A DNA stretch of 15,747 bases from an uncultured Pirellulaceae bacterium (lineage in GTDB: Bacteria; Planctomycetota; Planctomycetia; Pirellulales; Pirellulaceae). The notes under the pieces were generated by a model. That model was given only the letters and a program-made list of their open reading frames with translations, ran no database searches and was not told the DNA's origin. The DNA lies in assembly GCA_934255105.1 (NCBI GenBank), contig CAKQNH010000027.1, positions 1 through 15,747 on the forward strand, written 5' to 3'. Within the stretch, counting starts at the first letter, position 1, and every line of letters begins with the position of its first letter. A program made the position numbers and the translations under genes. Below are positions 1 through 4,580 of this stretch, piece by piece.

Positions 1-35
1 ACATAAAACTCTAGTAGCAAATGGGACATCCCCAG

Positions 36-54
36 CCCCGGCACGTTGCCGGGG
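36..54. other. GC-rich 8-bp hairpin
   Basis: Perfect inverted repeat: CCCCGGCA (36-43), loop CGT, TGCCGGGG (47-54). No T-run follows on either strand, so it is not a standard intrinsic terminator. It may be the end of an upstream transcript, an operator, or leader structure for the gene at 239. The rest of 1-238 shows no gene I can support. Confidence 0.4.
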
Positions 55-168
55 TCATGCTGATACCGAGCTGCTCTCCTACAGTGGTAGAGCGCCAAAA
101 GCACACTGAGCCACCTGTCTCGTGGCCAGAACGTGCTTAATGCCGCGTCAATCGCGTCCGACGTATCT

Positions 169-207
169 GGCCCACTCTTGGGCCCAACCGCGCATTGTCT
201 CTGCGCG
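169..207 (+). other. two short leader hairpins upstream of the DUF1580 gene
   Basis: Two perfect 6-bp inverted repeats lie in tandem: GGCCCA (169-174)/TGGGCC (179-184) with a 4-nt loop, and CGCGCA (189-194)/TGCGCG (202-207) with a 7-nt loop. The second ends 15 bases before the GGAGGGAG ribosome binding site of the next gene. They could structure the 5' leader or be operator dyads. Function is not known, and short GC-rich hairpins can arise by chance. Confidence 0.25.
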
Positions 208-238
208 AAACAAGCAAATTCGGAGGGAGAGTAGGACT

Positions 239-538
239 ATGATCGATCCGGCCGTAGAAACAATGATCCAGGTAAACGACGTTCCCGACCACCTGCCAAA
301 GGTCCGCGGGAAGAGAATGAACATCTGCACCGTCTACAGGTGGATACAGCGTGGGCTGTGCGGCGTGCAACTCGAGACTTACTACATCGGCGGTGTTTCG
401 CACACTTCCAAGGAAGCTCTGGCCCGGTTTGATCACGCGGTAACGATCGCAAAGAACGGACCACGCACGCAACCGAGCACACCTAAGCAAACTTCCCGCG
501 CCCATGAAAAAGCGATGCGCAAGCTTGCGGGTGTCTAG
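239..538 (+). CDS. DUF1580 family small DNA-binding-like protein
   Basis: 99-residue basic protein. Residues about 18-65 carry the DUF1580 pattern as I know it: a short helix leading to LPKVRGKR, then NICTVYRWIQRGLCGV (about 28-43), which resembles the helix-turn-helix of MerR- and excisionase-like proteins, then YYIGGVSHTSKEALARF (about 49-65). The tail is rich in Lys, Arg, Pro and Thr and probably disordered. The ATG at 239 is preferred because GGAGGGAG (222-229) lies at a proper distance; the same frame is open upstream to 122, but that extension has no clear ribosome binding site and looks non-coding. The family is almost restricted to planctomycetes, where it is often near integrases and phage genes; its function is unproven. 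A role as excisionase-like or regulatory DNA-binding protein is inference. The gene is a single-gene unit closed by the terminator at 551-582. Confidence 0.75.
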   Translation: MIDPAVETMIQVNDVPDHLPKVRGKRMNICTVYRWIQRGLCGVQLETYYIGGVSHTSKEALARFDHAVTIAKNGPRTQPSTPKQTSRAHEKAMRKLAGV

Positions 539-550
539 CTGTAAAACGAA

Positions 551-582
551 AAAACCCAGCGGGGAGAACCGCTGGGTTTTTC
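551..582. terminator. bidirectional intrinsic terminator
   Basis: Perfect 12-bp stem, AAAACCCAGCGG (551-562) and CCGCTGGGTTTT (569-580), with loop GGAGAA and more T after the stem. Because an A-run precedes and a T-run follows the stem, it should work in both directions. It starts 12 bases after the stop of the DUF1580 gene and separates it from the replication-like operon at 647. Confidence 0.9.
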
Positions 583-646
583 ATTCATCTTCGCGCCGCT
601 ACGCAGCCAAGCTATCGCGGCTACTCACTCAGCATATGGAGAAAAT

Positions 647-1966
647 ATGCTTGCACATGTTGAGACTGATTTTACCCAGTCGCGCAACGACATCCAGCCC
701 GAAAATCGAAAAAAAATCAAGTGGTTGGATCCCAAGACAACCCCGATGCGAGTCAGGAGCCACCGCTCGCTCGAAGCGATTATTCGCGGGCTCAAGGGCA
801 AACACGCGGAGACGATCGGCCATGAGCTACGGTTGGCCTTCTCTCAGTTTCTCAAGTTTGGCCGGTTTGGCTTAAATACCAAGCGGCTGGATTCGGTGCA
901 TGGCGTTGAGGCGCGAAAGACTCTAATTAGGACGTTGGCAGTTTGTACCGAGGTCGTGAAGGGTCATAGTGCGAATGGCCAAGCAAAACAAAGGGTTTTT
1001 ACATTTCCGGGCGTCAAAAAGGCTCTGAAAAAACCCCCAACAGATAAAGGTGGTACTAGTCAGGTACTGGTTGTTGATGACCAGTGGGCTACATGGAGGA
1101 TGATTCCCTGTCACTGGCTTATGGGTCGCCATGAGAAATGGACTGCATATTGCGCGGCACACGGTCTGTCTCAGAATCTAGATATCGACGGGTCTACCGA
1201 CTGGGGGAAAGCCACCCTTGATAGCCTTGATAAAATCGAGCTTCCCACTGTATCGGCCTCACAAAAGCCCGAAAACCAGGCTCGCATGGACAAGCTCACT
1301 GAATCGGGCGTACTGCGACTGGTCTTTCGGCGGCATGGCCGCATGTACCACCCTCTGACTAATCTGGCCAAGGTGGACCGACGCCGCTGCACACTGGACG
1401 GCCACCAGACCACCGAGGTCGACCTACACGCCTCGTACGCCACGCTGCTGTCATCGTGGCTGCCGCCTGAGGATCGGCAGGGACTCATATCCGAGTTGCA
1501 GTCTGGCCGTTTCTATGGGCCGTCTGAGGCCGTCTACGACGAGTTCGCCCGCCGCACCGCCTATGAAATGGCCGGACTGGGCTACAGCACTGAGGCCATC
1601 TCTGAGCGCCTGCGCGGCGCAAAAGTCGAGTGGCAGCGTCAGTGTTTATTCTCTCGCGACGCGCGCCACAAGCCACTGTTAGCTGACCTTGAGCAGCGAC
1701 ACCCAGCAATGGCAAAGTTGATCACCCGCATACGCCTGTCGCGGGGCGTAAGTGGACTGTCGGCCATGCTCACTCGAGCCGAGGGCAAACTATTTGTGGA
1801 CACCATCATCCCCGCGGTATTCGCCCAAGGTATCCCGGTAATCGGAATACACGACGGACTGTTAGTCGCTGTGCATCATAGCGAGCAGGCCAAACAGACC
1901 TCCGAGCGTCTCGCTTATCAGCAGCTTGGGTTCGTTCCCGGTATTTCAATCAAGCAAGGAGCATAA
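647..1966 (+). CDS. divergent family A DNA polymerase-like palm protein
   Basis: 439 residues. The N-terminal half (1-205) has no domain I recognise. The C-terminal half has the layout of a family A polymerase palm and fingers. GRMYHPLTNLAKVDRR (231-246) and a motif A-like TTEVDLHASYATLL (255-268, Asp259) come first; then a Lys/Arg-rich helix that may be motif B (RGAKVEWQRQCLFSRDAR, 323-340); then a helix rich in hydrophobic residues leading to a motif C-like PVIGIHDGLLVAV (397-409, His402-Asp403, compare VHDE of Pol I). There is no visible 3'-5' or 5'-3' exonuclease domain, and the protein is shorter than typical Pol I enzymes. ATG 647 has GGAG at 638-641. The stop is two bases before the next ATG, so it is an operon with the ParB/Spo11-like gene. 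Role in replication of the element is inference; the polymerase assignment rests on motif spacing only. Confidence 0.5.
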   Translation: MLAHVETDFTQSRNDIQPENRKKIKWLDPKTTPMRVRSHRSLEAIIRGLKGKHAETIGHELRLAFSQFLKFGRFGLNTKRLDSVHGVEARKTLIRTLAVCTEVVKGHSANGQAKQRVFTFPGVKKALKKPPTDKGGTSQVLVVDDQWATWRMIPCHWLMGRHEKWTAYCAAHGLSQNLDIDGSTDWGKATLDSLDKIELPTVSASQKPENQARMDKLTESGVLRLVFRRHGRMYHPLTNLAKVDRRRCTLDGHQTTEVDLHASYATLLSSWLPPEDRQGLISELQSGRFYGPSEAVYDEFARRTAYEMAGLGYSTEAISERLRGAKVEWQRQCLFSRDARHKPLLADLEQRHPAMAKLITRIRLSRGVSGLSAMLTRAEGKLFVDTIIPAVFAQGIPVIGIHDGLLVAVHHSEQAKQTSERLAYQQLGFVPGISIKQGA

Positions 1967-1968
1967 CC

Positions 1969-3513
1969 ATGATTACCAGTTCCCAGATCGACTACATCGA
2001 GCGTAACTGGCGACTGACCGACAGGCAGTTGGCCAAGTTCATGGGCATTTCGCCGACCACGGTAGGCAAGCACCGATCTGCGCTAGAAAACTCTGGGCGA
2101 ATCCTACCCCGTAGAAAACTGGACACTACTACCGAGGCAAGCTGGCATGACCAGATTCGCAAGGTGTCCATTTCTGCAATCCGGCCCAGCCCAGAAAACG
2201 ACGAGCTCTACAATCCCGCCAAAACCGACGACCCCGAGTTCATTGCGCTGTGCCGTGATATCAAAGCAAACGGTATCCTACAGCGCCCAATTGTAACCAC
2301 AGACGGGTATCTCATCAGTGGCCACCGCCGATACGCAGCGGCTAAGGTGATTGGGATGGACACCATCGTTGTGGAGGTAGATCCGACTACATCTCGCGAG
2401 GCGGATCGGGAGAGATTCGTACAGTTGCTCGCGTCCCACAACCGCCAACGAAGCAAGACCAACCAAGAGAAGGTGCGTGAGCAGGTCGCGTTTATGGACG
2501 GCCGCGCGTGGCAGTCGGTCGCTGAGTACCGAGAAGTGTTGTCAGCAATCGAGGGCGTTACCTCAGTGGTCCTACCACCCCCCAAGACGCGATCCGCGAT
2601 CACTGAAAAACATTCGCTCCGAGAAGCAATTGTCGGCGTGGTTGAGGCTCTGCGACCGTACTGGCCAATCAGCGATCGAAAAGTGTTTTACGAACTGCTC
2701 AACATCCCCGGACTAATGCGTAACGACGTTCGCCAGATTCCGTTCCTGAACAATCTCAAAAGCTACAACGACGTGACCGACATGGTTACCCGAATGCGGC
2801 TAGAAGGGTCAATCGACTTTGACGCAATCGGCGATGAAACGCGACCCGTGATGATCTGGGACACCCACCAGGGCATAACATCGTTTGTGGAAAGTGAACT
2901 CGAGGATCTGTTTAGTGGGTACTCTCGTGACTTGCTACAGTCGCAACCGAACCATATTGAGATCCTTGCCGAAAAGAACACCGTGGCTTCAATGCTGCGA
3001 CGTACCGCGGCCAAATACACGCTACCCATGACGTCTGGGCGTGGGTATTCGTCGCTTCCCCCGCGAAAGGCCATGGCGGATAGGTTCCAAGAAAGTGGCA
3101 AGGACCGTCTGGTTATCATTTGCGTCACCGACTTTGACCCGGAGGGCCTAGATATCCCCACATCGTTCGGAGCCTCCCTGCGGGACGACTTTGATATCGA
3201 CGAGGACTCGTTGGTTGTGACGCGAGCCGCGTTGAACCATGAGCAAATACAATCCATGGAGCTGCACGCGGGGCAGGTCGCCAAAGACACCTCATCCCGA
3301 TACAAGGCGTTTGCCGAACAGTTCGGCGGACGTTGCTGGGAGCTCGAAGCGGTCCCGACTGCCTCGCTTATCGAGATCGTGGAGGCACACGTTAGGGCCG
3401 TGCTCGATATTGATTCCTTCAACGACGAGCTGGAAGCACAGTCCGACGACCGTAGCATGCTGGATCAGTATCGTGAGGCAGTCCGGGGCGCGATTAGGGG
3501 AATTGATTTGTGA
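1969..3513 (+). CDS. HTH-ParB-Spo11/TopoVI-A-like fusion protein
   Basis: 514 residues with three parts. (1) An N-terminal helix-turn-helix (about 7-39, LTDRQLAKFMGISPTTVGKH). (2) A ParB/sulfiredoxin-like N domain (about 64-165) with VSISAIRPSPEN at its start and the phosphate-binding box LISGHRRYAAAKVIG (115-129). (3) A C-terminal half (about 213-514) resembling Spo11/topoisomerase VI subunit A: a winged-helix segment with ISDRKVFYELLNIP (234-247, candidate catalytic Tyr241), then a TOPRIM-like domain with ILAEKNT (332-338, Glu335), RGYSS (358-362) and the acidic motif VTDFDPEG (386-393, Asp388 and Asp390). ATG 1969 has AAGGAG at 1956-1961. It is coupled to the polymerase-like gene upstream. 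A likely role is origin recognition plus DNA breakage or relaxation in replication or segregation; this is inference. No TopoVI-B-like ATPase is in the window. Confidence 0.65.
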   Translation: MITSSQIDYIERNWRLTDRQLAKFMGISPTTVGKHRSALENSGRILPRRKLDTTTEASWHDQIRKVSISAIRPSPENDELYNPAKTDDPEFIALCRDIKANGILQRPIVTTDGYLISGHRRYAAAKVIGMDTIVVEVDPTTSREADRERFVQLLASHNRQRSKTNQEKVREQVAFMDGRAWQSVAEYREVLSAIEGVTSVVLPPPKTRSAITEKHSLREAIVGVVEALRPYWPISDRKVFYELLNIPGLMRNDVRQIPFLNNLKSYNDVTDMVTRMRLEGSIDFDAIGDETRPVMIWDTHQGITSFVESELEDLFSGYSRDLLQSQPNHIEILAEKNTVASMLRRTAAKYTLPMTSGRGYSSLPPRKAMADRFQESGKDRLVIICVTDFDPEGLDIPTSFGASLRDDFDIDEDSLVVTRAALNHEQIQSMELHAGQVAKDTSSRYKAFAEQFGGRCWELEAVPTASLIEIVEAHVRAVLDIDSFNDELEAQSDDRSMLDQYREAVRGAIRGIDL

Positions 3514-3638
3514 GCCCAGACCGCACTATTCGCGACACAAAACCGCCAGAATCCAGTCGATTGGCTGTCGCAATTTCGCGGCAGATCCGGCTTGTGTTTA
3601 CTAGGAGAGTGGAAGATGGACGCAGCAGCAAGATTTAG
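3510..3638 (+). CDS. possible 42-residue GTG-started small ORF
   Basis: The frame opens with GTG at 3510 in a GTGA overlap with the stop of the preceding gene, preceded by AGGGGA (3496-3501), and ends at TAG 3636-3638, 23 bases inside the next gene. It encodes a basic peptide beginning MSPDRTIRDTKPPESS and ending EDGRSSKI. The stop-start overlap is the same arrangement used by other gene pairs in this window, which favours it. It is short, has no recognisable domain and overlaps the next start, so it may be chance. Confidence 0.25.
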   Translation: MSPDRTIRDTKPPESSRLAVAISRQIRLVFTRRVEDGRSSKI

Positions 3639-3942
3639 TGAATTGCAAGAAGAGTTCGATTCGGCGGCGATAAACGACAAAATGGCGGTGGCCGCGAAGA
3701 TTACAACTAGTCTAACTACGTTGCTCGCGCGAGACATGTCGCTAGAGCTCCGGCTTCGATGCGTCGAGTTACTCAATTGTTGTCTTGATTGGCAAATGGG
3801 TATTACGAGAATTCCTATTGACGTGGAGGGTGAACTAACGCCGGGGATGTGCATCGGCAATGCATTGATCCTTGAGGTCTTGCAGGATGGCGAGAAGAAC
3901 AGGATTTGCAGAACTATCAGAGTACCAATGGATAGTGTTTAG
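3616..3942 (+). CDS. small acidic protein of unknown function
   Basis: 108 residues, not recognised. The first 60 residues look helical (MDAAARFSELQEEFDSAA..., then LELRLRCVELLNCCLDWQ), and the second half looks like beta strands (IPIDVEGELTPG, ALILEVLQDG, ICRTIRVPMD). Cys residues occur at 49, 55, 56, 79 and 95, but in no metal-binding pattern. ATG 3616 is chosen because AGGAG lies at 3603-3607, 8 bases upstream; the frame is open to an earlier ATG at 3592 without a ribosome binding site. It is the last gene of the replication-like operon and sits directly before the regulatory region at 3942-4059, so a regulatory job is possible but unsupported by sequence. Confidence 0.6.
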   Translation: MDAAARFSELQEEFDSAAINDKMAVAAKITTSLTTLLARDMSLELRLRCVELLNCCLDWQMGITRIPIDVEGELTPGMCIGNALILEVLQDGEKNRICRTIRVPMDSV

Positions 3943-4019
3943 CGTGCCCGTCAGCACGCGACGTTGACGATGCCCACCCCAGGGCATAAAGTTTCTCATG
4001 TGACACACGCGTAAGCGTG
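3942..4019. promoter_or_regulatory. two inverted GCGTG/CACGC dyads (candidate operators)
   Basis: GCGTGC (3942-3947)/GCACGC (3954-3959) is a perfect dyad with a 6-base spacer. CACGC (4006-4010)/GCGTG (4015-4019) is a second perfect dyad with a 4-base spacer and the arms in reverse order. The same pentamer thus occurs four times within 78 bases, on both sides of the candidate promoter at 3964-3992. This is seen directly; the operator role is inference. As RNA each could also form a small hairpin. Confidence 0.4.
3964..3992 (+). promoter_or_regulatory. candidate sigma70-type promoter
   Basis: TTGACG (3964-3969) is followed after 17 bases by TAAAGT (3987-3992). The -35 matches consensus in five of six positions, the -10 in four of six. 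It would start transcription near 3999, upstream of the terminator at 4024-4059 and the gene at 4086. A single weak match like this can be chance; its place between two operons supports it. Confidence 0.3.
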
Positions 4020-4023
4020 ACCT

Positions 4024-4059
4024 AGGCATCCGCGTCCTTCCGCGCGGGTGCCTTTTTTT
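4024..4059 (+). terminator. intrinsic terminator before the late genes
   Basis: Stem AGGCATCCGCG (4024-4034) pairs with CGCGGGTGCCT (4043-4053) with one G-T wobble and an 8-base loop, followed by a run of seven T ending at 4059. It closes the operon ending at 3942, or acts on transcripts from the candidate promoter at 3964-3992. Confidence 0.85.
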
Positions 4060-4085
4060 ACGACCCTACAGCAGAGGCCCGACAC

Positions 4086-4397
4086 TTGAGCACCACCACT
4101 ACCATCCGCGACGGACACGGCAGTACCGACTTCAGCTCCCGACTAGCAGCGATGATCAGAGACGAGGGGTTGAGCGTGCGCGAGACGGTCAGCGCCGTAG
4201 CTCATGCACTACAGCAGGCCATCGAGGGGCAGTCCGTGACTGATGGTGCGGCGCATGACTACGGCGTTGATTCGCAGGGGCGGCTGGTGAGCGTGATGGT
4301 CTACGAGATGGGTGCCCGTGTCAGCATCGGCGATATGCACGAGGCGATGGTGCGGTTGGTCGACGCGGAGCGAGCCACGCAACCGCAGGAGGTCTAG
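4086..4397 (+). CDS. small protein of unknown function upstream of terminase
   Basis: 103 residues from a TTG start with AGAGG at 4073-4077. Not recognised. The N-terminus is Ser/Thr-rich (MSTTTTIRDGHGSTDF), followed by a helical stretch (SSRLAAMIRDEGLSVRETVSAVAHALQQAIEG) and a strand-like region (GRLVSVMVYEMGARVSIGDMHEAMVRLVDAE). It sits where a small terminase subunit is often found, but I see no convincing helix-turn-helix or coiled coil, so I do not call it one. An alternative start is ATG 4152. It follows a terminator and starts the late block; 4398-4580 downstream holds only the dyad described separately. Confidence 0.6.
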   Translation: MSTTTTIRDGHGSTDFSSRLAAMIRDEGLSVRETVSAVAHALQQAIEGQSVTDGAAHDYGVDSQGRLVSVMVYEMGARVSIGDMHEAMVRLVDAERATQPQEV

Positions 4398-4528
4398 GCG
4401 GCAGGGCGTCCAGCGAGCCGAGGCAACGGGTCCTTCCAGCACTGCGATTCGACGCCCGGGGGCAGCGGAAGGGGCAGCTATTATTTTTTAGTTGGGGGTT
4501 ATTTTCCCTGCAGAGTTTGAGGTTATTC

Positions 4529-4558
4529 GGGTCATGGGCTATGGTCACAGCCTGACCC
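4529..4558. promoter_or_regulatory. dyad just upstream of the terminase start
   Basis: GGGTCA (4529-4534)/TGACCC (4553-4558), with an inner GGCT (4537-4540)/AGCC (4549-4552), makes a 10-bp interrupted stem with a two-base bulge and an 8-base loop. It ends 22 bases before the TTG start at 4581 and is followed by A6C5. It could be a protein-binding dyad, a packaging site or an RNA structure affecting terminase translation. It lacks a T-run on the + strand, so it is not a standard terminator. Confidence 0.4.
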
Positions 4559-4580
4559 AAAAAACCCCCGAGACCTGCAA

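Noticed and set aside
72..140. tRNA-like D-arm (GCTCTCCTACAGTGGTAGAGC)
   Set aside because: The D-stem-like pairing is present, but the loop is too long and no acceptor stem, anticodon arm or T-loop can be built around it.
504..875. Open frame spanning the terminator and the start of the polymerase-like gene
   Set aside because: It runs through the strong terminator and overlaps two better genes; the translation is low-complexity Ser/Arg.
2763..3458. Long open frame of 231 codons on the minus strand
   Set aside because: It is antisense to the HTH-ParB-Spo11-like gene, which has clear domains and a ribosome binding site; the translation is Ser-rich and has no recognisable pattern.
4086..4397. 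Small terminase subunit
   Set aside because: The position fits, but no helix-turn-helix or oligomerisation helix typical of TerS can be seen, so it is left as unknown.
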